64,000 bases of DNA from Luteolibacter ambystomatis (lineage in GTDB: Bacteria > Verrucomicrobiota > Verrucomicrobiia > Verrucomicrobiales > Akkermansiaceae): positions 2,863,754-2,927,753 of the forward strand of contig NZ_CP073100.1 of assembly GCF_018137965.1 (NCBI RefSeq), in the 5' to 3' direction. The position numbers were made by a program, and so were the translations under genes. Shown here piece after piece: positions 17,647 through 27,500 of this stretch. Each line of letters starts with the position of its first letter. The first letter of the stretch is position 1. The notes under the pieces were generated by a model that did no database searches, was not told the origin of the DNA, and worked only from the letters and a program-made list of their open reading frames with translations.

Positions 17647-18131
17647 TCAAACCGCATAGGCCCGTGCCATGTCCCGGAGTTCTTCCAGATCATCGTCGAA
17701 GCACTCATCCGGAAAAGCCCCGGGGATAGGTCCCGACAGGAACGCCAGCACCTTCCCAACGGCGAGCTCGCATACCGAATGCCTCCGGAACCACTCTCGG
17801 GCCGCAGGCAGCCCGAGGTGTCCCATCAGGGAGAAATAGGAAATGCCGGGCAGCCATGGAGCGACGAAACCATCCGCCGCGGACGAGCGTCTGGCGAAGT
17901 GCTCCCAACCCGCCAGGACATCCAACAAATGGGTCCCGGTATAGTAACGTAACAAGCGGCCTCCAGCGGTAGCAATGACAGCAGCGGAGTATCCGCCACC
18001 GGCGTCCGCCCCAATGGCATGATCTCCCGGAAATCCTTGCCCAGCAGAAATTCCAAAGCCTCGCCGTCCAGCCAGTCCGTCGGATCGAATGAGGGAGGTC
18101 CCTCGAACTCTTCCAGCCACACGCCTGTCAC
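17647..18131 (-). pseudogene. Frameshifted gene, possibly SMI1/KNR4 (SUKH)-like
   Basis: Two overlapping minus frames together make one coherent protein. The first (from GTG 18131) gives MTGVWLEEFEGPPSFDPTDW, continuing to FLLGKDFREIMPLG. The second continues with ADAGGGYSAAVIATAGGRLL, then YYTGTHLLDVLAGWEHFARR, to the stop at 17647. The join falls at the GGGG run near 18013-18016. Adding one G there would restore a single frame, so a one-base deletion or a sequencing error is likely. Coding-like sequence (DDLFPFFKALREEV) also continues upstream of 18131, in frame, to the TAA of the preceding gene, without any ATG, GTG or TTG, so the original start also seems lost. The REIMPLGADAGGGY pattern is reminiscent of SUKH proteins, but that assignment is weak. 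Confidence 0.6.
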
Positions 18132-18212
18132 CTCCTCACGGAGAGCCTTGAAGAAGGGAAACAGATCGTCCCGAGTCGTGGCCTCCGGGAAGCAGGTTCG
18201 CGCAAGAAGGAA

Positions 18213-18512
18213 TTATTTCTTCTCCAGCTTCTTCAGATACTTCGCCGGGTCCTTGTCGAAGTCCTCGCGGCAGTCGTTGCAGCAGAGTTTGATTTCCTGG
18301 CCCTTGTAAACGAAGGTCACCGGATCCTTGCCCTCCTCCTTCAGCTTCTCGCCGGAGACGATGCAGGTATCCAGCGGGTAGGGCTTCGCCGTTTCCTTGG
18401 AAGCGGGCTGCTCCTTGGTTTCCTTCTTGGGCTTGGCGGGCTCCTTCTCCGCGGCAAAGGCCGGAACGGCGGCCAAACCCAGAACGAATGCGAGGACGGC
18501 GGTTTTCATCAT
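18213..18512 (-). CDS. Small exported TRASH/YHS-like metal-binding protein
   Basis: 99 residues from the ATG at 18512 (adjacent ATG codons; 18509 is equally possible). A signal peptide (MMKTAVLAFVLGLAAVPAFA) is followed by a Lys/Glu/Pro-rich linker. The C-terminal domain has LDTCIVSGEKL and then KLCCNDCREDFDKDPAKYLK. This Cys pattern (C-x2-SG, then CCxxC, followed by F-x2-DP-x-KY) is typical of TRASH/YHS-type domains thought to bind copper or other soft metals. The upstream frame to 18578 adds no plausible sequence. A periplasmic metal-binding role is inferred from the motif. Confidence 0.75.
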   Translation of the reverse strand: MMKTAVLAFVLGLAAVPAFAAEKEPAKPKKETKEQPASKETAKPYPLDTCIVSGEKLKEEGKDPVTFVYKGQEIKLCCNDCREDFDKDPAKYLKKLEKK

Positions 18513-18626
18513 GTTCACACTGGGCCGCAAAAGCGGGTTCCCTGCAAGCACGGAGCGCACGCCATTCCTCCACGACATGCTCAGACATCGTTCCCGGCAT
18601 TATCCATGCCCGCCGGTCCGTGGTAG

Positions 18627-19496
18627 ATGGAGGGCATGAAAACGCTCAAGCACATCCGACGCAAAACCGAAACCCACTGGGTGGGTGACGGGTTCCCGGT
18701 CAGCTCCATCTTTTCCTATCATGACTCCGGCGCGGAGATCAGCCCGTTCCTGCTCATGGACTACGCGGCTCCCCATGAGTTCCAGCCCGGTCCGCGGAAG
18801 CGCGGCGTGGGCGCGCATCCCCACAAGGGATTCGAGACAGTGACGCTCGCCTACCAGGGCGAGGTTTCGCACCGGGACTCCAGCGGAGGCGGCGGCACCA
18901 TCGGCCCCGGTGACGTGCAGTGGATGACGGCGGGCAACGGCGTCCTTCACGATGAGTTCCACTCGGAGGAGTTCACCCGCACCGGCGGCACCTTCGAGAT
19001 GATCCAGCTCTGGGTGAACCTTCCCTCCAAGGACAAGAGCGCGCCCGCGGGCTACCAGACGCTGTTGCGCGACCAGATCCCGAACGTGGCACTGCCCGAT
19101 GACGCGGGCACCCTGCGCGTGATCGCCGGTTCTTTCGATGGCCATCAGGGTGCGGCGAGGACCTTCACGCCGATCGAGCTGTGGGATCTCCGTCTCGCCG
19201 CGGGCAAGAACATCGACCTGCCGCTGCCGGACGGATACACCAGCATGGTTCTGGTGCTGGAGGGCGAAGCCGCCATCATGGGACAGATGCTCGGCGGAGG
19301 CGATCTGGCCGTCCTGTCCCGCGAGGGTTCCGGCACGCGGATCGATACCCGTGAAGCTACGAGAGCTCTCGTACTTGCCGGGCAGCCGATCGACGAACCC
19401 ATCGCAGGCTACGGCCCCTTCGTCATGAACACCCGGGAGGAGATCCTCGCCGCGTTCGAACAGTTCAGCAACGGGGGCATGGGCACGCTCGATTGA
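18627..19496 (+). CDS. Pirin family protein
   Basis: 289 residues, a bicupin of the pirin family. The metal ligands of pirins are visible: HPHKGFET (His64, His66) and VLHDEFH (His108, Glu110), matching the His-x-His and His-x-Glu sets that bind iron in human pirin and give quercetinase activity in YhhW-type bacterial pirins. The motif GPGDVQWMTAGNGVLHDE is typical. The ATG at 18636 (MKTLKHIR), which lies 2 nt after GGAGGG, is an alternative start. There is no signal peptide, so it is cytosolic. The substrate is not predictable. Confidence 0.93.
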   Translation: MEGMKTLKHIRRKTETHWVGDGFPVSSIFSYHDSGAEISPFLLMDYAAPHEFQPGPRKRGVGAHPHKGFETVTLAYQGEVSHRDSSGGGGTIGPGDVQWMTAGNGVLHDEFHSEEFTRTGGTFEMIQLWVNLPSKDKSAPAGYQTLLRDQIPNVALPDDAGTLRVIAGSFDGHQGAARTFTPIELWDLRLAAGKNIDLPLPDGYTSMVLVLEGEAAIMGQMLGGGDLAVLSREGSGTRIDTREATRALVLAGQPIDEPIAGYGPFVMNTREEILAAFEQFSNGGMGTLD

Positions 19497-19512
19497 CCCA
19501 TCCTCTGAAAAA

Positions 19513-19546
19513 GCGCCGCTCCGGAAAGTGCGCTCCGGGGCGGCGC
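19513..19546. terminator. GC-rich hairpin after the pirin gene
   Basis: Arms at 19513-19525 and 19534-19546 (GCGCCGCTCCGGA against TCCGGGGCGGCGC, one mismatch) lie 17 bp after the pirin stop. A T-run follows only on the minus strand, so efficiency as a plus-strand terminator is uncertain. Confidence 0.4.
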
Positions 19547-19699
19547 AGCGGGAGGCGGTTTTCCCCACCGGGAGATGCGCCCGGCGCGATTTTATTTGAA
19601 AAATCCGGGCCCGGGCGACGTTCTCTGGCGATGTTTTTGTCCAGCCGCATGCCGGTGGAGACCGCCTATGGGTCGATCCGCCGAGTTTCCCGCCCTGTC

Positions 19700-21031
19700 A
19701 TGTCCAGCCGCCTCGGTCTGGCCGCCTCGTTGTTGCTCAGCGCCTTTTCCCTGGTGCCCGCACGGGCACAGGACGCGCCGAAAACCTGGGAAGTGCCAAT
19801 GGGGGGAAATTCCTACCTGACCCAGCAGCCGAAGGACGGGGATCGCCGCGGTGGCCGGAACGACTCGTGGTCGAGCCCGGACGCCGTGACCTCGGTTTAT
19901 TTCCGGGTGGATCGCGCCGCCGATCTGGACATCGTGCTGCGCGCGAAAGTGCCGCAGGGCGAATCCCGCATCCGCGCCACGCTGGCGGGCAAGGCGGTGG
20001 AAAAGGATCTCAAGGGCGCGGAGGCCAGCGATGTGCCCCTGGGCCGGGTGAGCATGAAACAAGCGGGCTACGTGAAAGTAGACCTGCAGGGGATCAAGAA
20101 GACCGGTGACACCTTCGCCGATGTCGAAGCGCTGGAAGTCACCCCGGTGGGCAAGGACGCCGCCGCCGTGGTGCTGAACTACGTGAAGGACAACAAGGGC
20201 AACAATTTCTACTGGGGCCGCCGCGGTCCCTCGATCCACCTCGGCTATGAGCTGCCGAAGGGCGAGCCAGTCGAGTGGTTCTACAATGAGATCACCGTGC
20301 CGGTGGGCAGCGATCCGATAGGTTCTTACTTCATGTCGAACGGCTTCGGCGAAGGCTACTTCGGCATGCAGGTGAACGGTCCGGAAGAGCGCCGCGTGCT
20401 GTTCTCCGTGTGGAGTCCGTTCAAAACCGACCACCCCGGTGAGATCCCGGAGGATCAGAAGATCACTCTGTTGAAAAAGGGCACCGACGTTCACGGCGGT
20501 GAATTCGGCGGCGAGGGCTCGGGTGGCCAGAGCTACTGGAAGTATGCGTGGAAGGCCGGAAACACCTACCGCTTCCTCAACCGGGTGCATCCGGATGGCA
20601 AGGGTTCCACGGTCTATACCGCGTGGTTCTTCGTGCCGGAAAAGAAGGACTGGCAGCTCATCGCCAGCTTCAAGCGCCCGCAGACGGACAAGCACTACAC
20701 CGGCGCGCATTCGTTCCTGGAAAACTTCTCGGACCGCCAGGGCTTCCTCAGCCGTGGCGCGCTCTATGGCAACCAGTGGTGCCGCGATGTGAAGGGCGAG
20801 TGGCACGAGGTGACCACCGCGCGCTTCACCACCGATCCGATCGGCCGCAGCCTGTTCCGCATGGACTATGCCGGTGGATCAAGGGGCAAGGAGTTCTTTA
20901 TGCGCAACGGCGGCTTCTTCGCCGAGAATGTGAAGCCGGACCAGAAGTTCACCCGCGAGCCCACTCCGGCGAAAAAGCCGGTGATCGATTTCTCCAAGCT
21001 GGAAGGCGCCGATCTCGTCGGCGGGGAATAA
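19700..21031 (+). CDS. DUF3472 domain secreted protein with DUF5077-like N-terminus
   Basis: 443 residues from the ATG at 19700, chosen because it opens a clean signal peptide (MSSRLGLAASLLLSAFSLVP, ending at ARAQ). The frame is open further upstream without coding character. Residues ~30-150 match the DUF5077-type beta-sandwich that precedes DUF3472 (GGNSYLTQQ, SPDAVTSVYFRV). Residues ~165-420 match DUF3472: GRRGPSIHLGYELP, WFYNEITVPVGSDPIGSYFM, GYFGMQVNGPEERRVLFSVW, TYRFLNRVHPDGKGST. It is probably an extracytoplasmic carbohydrate-active or binding protein. The enzymatic role is unproven. Confidence 0.85.
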   Translation: MSSRLGLAASLLLSAFSLVPARAQDAPKTWEVPMGGNSYLTQQPKDGDRRGGRNDSWSSPDAVTSVYFRVDRAADLDIVLRAKVPQGESRIRATLAGKAVEKDLKGAEASDVPLGRVSMKQAGYVKVDLQGIKKTGDTFADVEALEVTPVGKDAAAVVLNYVKDNKGNNFYWGRRGPSIHLGYELPKGEPVEWFYNEITVPVGSDPIGSYFMSNGFGEGYFGMQVNGPEERRVLFSVWSPFKTDHPGEIPEDQKITLLKKGTDVHGGEFGGEGSGGQSYWKYAWKAGNTYRFLNRVHPDGKGSTVYTAWFFVPEKKDWQLIASFKRPQTDKHYTGAHSFLENFSDRQGFLSRGALYGNQWCRDVKGEWHEVTTARFTTDPIGRSLFRMDYAGGSRGKEFFMRNGGFFAENVKPDQKFTREPTPAKKPVIDFSKLEGADLVGGE

Positions 21032-21597
21032 GGTCCCGGAACCAGCCTGAAAAGGGCCGGGTGACATAACCGGGGCAGCTCCCCGGGAATCCATGCAAAT
21101 CCACTACGAGCCCCGGAGGGCGGAATGAAGAAGGGAACAGTTGCTCCCTGAACATTCCGTCCCTTCGGGGCTCGATCTTTTTCTCCGATGTCGCATGGCG
21201 CTCGTTGCATGGTGCCATCTCCCAATCCCCCCTCCGGGCTTGGATCGCCAAGAGGACTAGTAGAGGCCCGATCCATACGTCCTTCCTCCCACGGACACCC
21301 TCTTCATGACTCAAATTCTCGCTATTGCATGTAATTCAATGAGTTGCATGCATCATCAAAATCCACATTCACCTATCGAAAATACCCTAATCCTAACAGC
21401 CTCACGATGGCTGAAAACATCCGGATCTTTTTGATTTTCAGAGATTTTCCCTCCAATCGCTGAGTCGCAAAAACGGCCTTAAAAATCGCAATCCGATGAT
21501 TTGTGCGCAATTTCCGCCTTTACGCCGTAGTCCTGTCCACGCCAACCCCTACGTGTCGTCTTTGTGTCGATATTGTATTCCAGATTGCATTACCCCC
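21032..21597. other. Long intergenic region upstream of P2
   Basis: 566 bp without a credible gene. The first part holds the hairpin at 21107-21174. From about 21300 the DNA becomes AT-rich, with two TTGCATG motifs (near 21336 and 21353), and probably contains the promoter and a long leader of P2. A frame open from 21496 into P2 is not coding-like before 21598. Confidence 0.5.
21107..21182 (+). terminator. Palindromic repeat acting as a possible terminator
   Basis: Arms at 21107-21127 and 21153-21174 (CGAGCCCC ... GGGGCTCG) pair over 21-22 bp with one mismatch and one bulge around a 25-nt loop. They are followed by CTTTTTC on the plus strand. It lies 76 bp after the DUF3472 stop. The CGAGCCCCGGAGGG type of sequence recalls interspersed palindromic repeats in related phyla, so it may be both repeat and terminator. 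Confidence 0.55.
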
Positions 21598-24500
21598 ATG
21601 AAATTGAATCGCCTGAATGGCTTCCTCCGTCGTTTCGTTTCCCTCCTGACCGTCCCCGCGGTCGTCATCACCTTCCTCGGCGGCGCCGCTCACGGCGCGA
21701 ACCGCTACTGGGACGGTGGCACCGTCAACATCGCCGCCAACGGTGATGGAGCCTCCGGCGGCACCGCCGGCAACTGGGATACCACCCTCACGAACTGGGA
21801 CCAGGGCAGCGGCCTGGCTCACGTGGCGTGGAACAATGCATCGCTCGACAGCGCCTTCTTCGCCGGAACCGCGGGCACGGTGACCCTCACGGCCCCGGTC
21901 ACTGCAGGCAGCCTCACCTTCACCACCAGCGGCTACACGCTGGCGGGCACGAACGCGCTCACGCTGGGCGGCACCACCGCCACCATCACCACCTCGACCC
22001 TCAACACCGCGGGCACCACCACGATCAGCGCGCCCATCGCAGGCGCTCTCACCGGCGGCCTCACGATCGCGTCGAACGGCGACATGAGCGCCACCGGCGC
22101 CGGTGCCAGCGGTCTCGGCGTGCGCCTCTCCGGCACGAACACCTTCACCGGTGACATCACCGTGACCTCCGGCCTGCTGAGTTACACGACGGATGCCGCG
22201 CTCGGCAATGCCGCGAACAACATCATCCTCAACGGCGGCGGCCTGCTCGACAGCTCCGTCAACCAGACGATCACCCGCAACATCACCGTGGGCGCGGCCG
22301 GCGGCATCTTCCGCACCTATGGAGCGGCCGTCGCCACCGTCAATGGCATCCTGAGCGGCTCCGGCGCCTTCGGCCGCACCGACGGCGGCACGGTGGTCTT
22401 CAACGGTAACAACACCTTCACCGGCGTCTTCACGAGCAACAGTTCCTGCGCGACCATCTTCGCCGGATCGAACCCCGCCACCACCTACAACGTCAACGGC
22501 GGCTCGATCGTCGTGGGCAACAACGGCACCAGCGGCTCGCTGGCGTCCGGCTCGGTGATGAACCTGGCCAACGGCACCTCGCTCTTCGTCCGCCGCATCG
22601 ACGCGGTGACGGCCACCGGCATCCTGCCCGCCACCATCAATATCGCGGGCGCGACCTCGAAGTTCGAGTACAACCCGAACAGCGCCACGGCGACGATGTC
22701 CTTCGACCAGGACTTCGGCACGGATGCGACGAAGGGCTACTTCCGCGTCAGCGGCGGCACGCTGAGCCTGGCCTCTGGTACGGACATCGTAGTAGATACC
22801 GTTTCCACCGGCCTCCAGACCGCCTCCAACGTGGGCCGGCTGGAACTGCTCTCCGGTTCCACGATCACGACGCGCGCCTTCAACCTCGGTGAAACCGGCA
22901 GCAACTCCGGCGTGGTCACCCAGTATGCGGGCTCCACGGCCACCATCCTCAGCGGCAATCTCGGCTTCCGCCTCGGCCACTGGACCAACGGCGTGAATCC
23001 GGGCAACGTTTACAACCTCCTCGGCGGCACCCTGGACGCCACCGCCCTGGCCGCGAACGCGGGCAACGAGCGCTTCGTGAACATCGGCTGGGACGGCCAG
23101 GCGGACATGACGGTGGGCGGCGGTGCTTCCGCCGCACTGCTGAAGGCCTCGGGCATCCAGATCGATGCGAACGGCGACACCGCCTTCAACGACACGCTGA
23201 CCCTCTCCACCAACGGCACGGCCGAGGTGGGCGCGCTGGGCATCAACAGCGGATCGGTGAACGACCGGCTGGTCCTCAATGGCGGCACCCTGCGCACCAC
23301 CGCGGACGCCACCTGGTCCCCCGCCATCACGGCGAACGCCTCGACCACCTCGGTGTTCGACACGAACAACTTCACCGTCACCGTTCCCTCCAACATCGGA
23401 GGCACCGGCACCATCAGCCTGCCGACCAACAGTGGCTCGCTGATCCTGACCACGACCGGCACGCAGACCGTGTCCGCGGGCTTCGCCGATACGCTGACCA
23501 TCCGGAAGCAAGGAGCAGGCACGACGGTCCTCTCCGGCACCTCCACCCACACCGGCGCGCTGACGGTGGAAGCCGGCCGCCTCGACAACACCGGCACGCT
23601 CGGCTCCACGGTGACCGTCAACTCCGGCACATCCATCGGTGGCGAGGGCGTCTTCAACGGGGATGTTTACTTCAACAGCGGCTCGAAATTCATGGTGGAT
23701 CCCGTCACCTCCGCCGCGCCGACGTTCCACTACGTGAGCCTTTCCGGGCAGCCGGTGGTGTCGTTCACCTCGGTGCCGGTGCAATCGCAGACACCGATCA
23801 CGCTCTTCAACTACACCGGTGGCGTCATCGGCTCGATCTTCACCGATCTGTTCCTCCCCACCCTGCGCAATCCGGTCCTCACTGACACGGGCACCTCGGT
23901 GACCCTGTCCTTCACCAACCAGAACCTGACGTGGAACGGCACCACGGACGGCCAATGGGACGTGGGCACCAGCCTGCGCTGGAATGCGGGTGAAACCGAC
24001 GCCTTCTACACCGGGGATGCGGTGACCTTCGACGACACCGGCTCGAATGCCGCCGTCACCCTGGCGGGTGAAATCCTGCCATCCTCCGTCACGGTCAATG
24101 CCAGCACCAAGGCCTATGCCTTCGGCGGCACGGGCTACATCGGCGGCACCGGCGGCATCACCAAGTCCGGCACCGCCTCGCTCACTCTTGGAACGCCAAA
24201 CACCTACACCGGCACGACCACGATCAATGCCGGCACGCTGGTCCTCGGCAATCCGGGTGCGCTCGGCAGCTCGGCAGGCGCCACCACCATCGCATCCGGA
24301 GCCACGCTGGACGCGGGCGGCCAGGATCTCACCTCTGCCTCGGAGTCGATCACGGTCGGAGGTTCCGGCGTGGGCGGCGCGGGAGCGTTGGTCAACACCG
24401 GTGCCACGCGCTGCTTTCTTCCGAAGGTCACGCTGAGCTCGGACACCACCGTGAACATCGCCAGCGGCAAGTCGCTCGCCATCGGCCAGAATGCCGGCAA

Positions 24501-27500
24501 CGCCGCCGCCCTGGGCACCCTTTCCCTGGGATCGAACACCCTCATCAAGAACGGTCCGGGCGATTTGATGCTCAACGGCGTGAACGTCACCAGCGGCAAC
24601 ATCACGGTGAATGCCGGTTCTCTCACCCTGATGCGCGGCTACACCACCGGTGCGGGAGAAGTGAACTTCGGCCAGCAGCCCACCACCTTGGCAGGCACCG
24701 GTACCCTCACGATCAACAGCGGCGCGACGGTCACCACCAACCGCTGGGGCGCCGCGCTGACGATCTCAATGCCGATCACCATGAACGGCGGCACCCTGGG
24801 CAGCACCTGGCCGGGACCGAATGGCGCCACCATTTCCAGCCCGATCAACCTGGCGGCCACCAGCTCCGTCAACTTCACCGGTGGCTATGGCGTCGGCACC
24901 CTGAGCGGTGTCATCTCCGGCCCCGGCACGCTCAATACAAACAGCGACACGGTCATCCTCACCGGTGCGAACACCTACACGGGTGGCACCACGATCAATG
25001 GCGGGGTGCTCGCCTTCAACAGCGGTTCGCTCGCCACCACCGGCGCGCTGACGATGAATGGCGGCACGCTGCGCTGGAACGGCACGCACGCCCAGGACAT
25101 CTCCAGCCGCGTGGTGATGGTGGCCGCCAAAGCCGCGGCCTTCGACACCAACGCCAACAACGTCACCTTCGCCTCTCCGCTGGGCACCGGCAATACCGCG
25201 GCCATCACCAAATACGGCGCGGGCACTCTAACCATCGCGCCGGTCAACAACTACACCGGCGGCACCAACGTTGAAGCGGGCGTGCTGAGTGTCTCCGCCA
25301 TCGCGGACGGTTCCGGCAGCAGCAGCATCGGCACCACCGGCGGCACCGCCAACTACGTGGGTGTCAACAACGGCTCGACGTTCCAATACACCGGCTCCAC
25401 CAACGCCACCACCACCCGCACCTTGTGGGTGGACCGCGGTGCGGGTGCCATCATCGACATCGCCCGCACCGGTGCGACGCTCACCTGGACTCCGGGTGGC
25501 GGCACCCGCAGCATGCCGCTGGTGAAGACCGGCACCGGCACCCTGCTGATGAACGGCGCCTTCACCGGCACCGCCACCGTGACGGTGAACGCCGGCACGC
25601 TGGGCTTGGGTGGAGCGAACACCTACACCGGTGCGACCACCGTGAACGCGGGCGGCACGCTGCTGCTGAATTCCACGCTCACCTCGGACATCAGCGTGGC
25701 CACCGGCGGCACGCTCGGCGGCGAAGGCACCTCCGCGAACGCGATCACGCTCAACGAAGGCTCCACGCTGCTGGCGAACTTTGCCACCCCCTCCGCCCAG
25801 CTCACCACCACCGGCGCGGTGACGGTGAACAAGACCACGGCGGGCGTCACCCTCCAGCTCCAGAACGCCCCGACCACCGCGGGCGTGCAGGCGGTGCCCT
25901 TCCTGAAGTACGGCACGCATAGTGGCGGCACGACGAACTTCAACACCGCCGCCTACCGCTCCGCCAGCATCACGGATGACACCACCAACAAGATCCTGAC
26001 GCTGAACTACACCTCCGATGCGAAGGTCTGGGCGGGCGTGGCCGGCAACACCACCTGGGACACCGGCACCTCCACCGACTGGACCGGCGCGGACACGAAG
26101 TTCTACAGCGGGGACAACGTCAGCTTCACCGAAACGGCCACCAGCAAGGCGGTGACCCTCACCGGCACGCTCAACCCGTCCCAGATGACGGTGAACAACA
26201 CCAGTGCCTACACCTTCAGCGGCTCCGGAACCATCACCGGCAACGGCTCGCTGACGAAGACGGGCACCGGCACGCTGAACCTGATCCAGACCAACGGCCA
26301 CGCCTACACCGGCGGCACCATCATCAGCGGCGGCATGATCGCCGTGGGCAACAATACGGTGAACAACCAGGCAGCCACCGCGCTGGGCACCGGCACCGTG
26401 ACCATCAACGCCGGTGGCAAGCTCGGCCTCTATCCGGGCAGCACCGGCAACGTCTACAACATCCCGAACAACCTCATCCTCAATGGTGGCACCATCCACC
26501 AGGAGGACGGCCACGAGCACTTCCTGGGCACCGTGTCCGTGACCGCGGACAGCATCGTGGAAGGCCGCTGGAATCCGAAGTCGGTCTGGTTCGATGGTGT
26601 GGTTTCCGGCACCAGCAAGATCACCGTGACCGATGGCGGCAACGGCGCCTGGGTTGCCTTCACCAATCCCTTCAACAGCTTCTCCGGAACGCTGGCGCTG
26701 GGCAGCAGCAACGTGAACGTGGTGGCGAAGGACAACACCACGCTCCAGTTCGCCACCGTGGACTCCGGTGCGACCACCGCGATCTTCCAGGTGGCGGCCA
26801 CCAATGCCGTGCCGAACGTGACCGTGGCCGGACTGAAGGGCACCGCGGCCGCCAAGGTGATCAACGCGGATGCCACCGCGCGCACGCTGACGGTGAACAA
26901 CACGGCGGACAACACCTTCGCCGGTTCCATCGGTGACGGTACCGCGAACGGCAACCTGCTCTCGCTGGTGAAATCCGGCAGCGCCTCCCTCACGCTGGGC
27001 GGTGCGAGCACCTACACCGGCGCCACCGCCGTCAATGCGGGCACGCTTATCGTGAATGCCGCGAATGCCTCCAGCGCCACCACCGTGGCCACGGGCGCCA
27101 CGCTCAAAGGCACCGGCACCCTTGCTGGCAGCCTGGCCGTGACAGGCACCGTGGCTCCGGGCAACAACGCCGTGGGCACACTCACCGCCGCCAGCGCCAC
27201 CATCTCCGGCACCTACGCCTGCGAGGTCAATGGCACGAATGCGGACAAGCTGGCCGTGACCGGCGCGCTGACGCTGAGCCCTGGTGCCACGCTCGCCATC
27301 ACCGCCACCAGCCCGACCGCGAACAGCTACGTGATCGCCACCTACACCGGCAGCGTTCCCGCCTTCACCACGACCACCGGCCTGCCGAGCGGCTTCTCCG
27401 TGGACTACAGCACCCCGGGCCAGATCCGTCTGGTGCAGTCCGGCTTCACCGGCTGGGTCAGTGGCTTCGGTCTCAGCGGCGGCGATGCCGCAGTGGGAGC

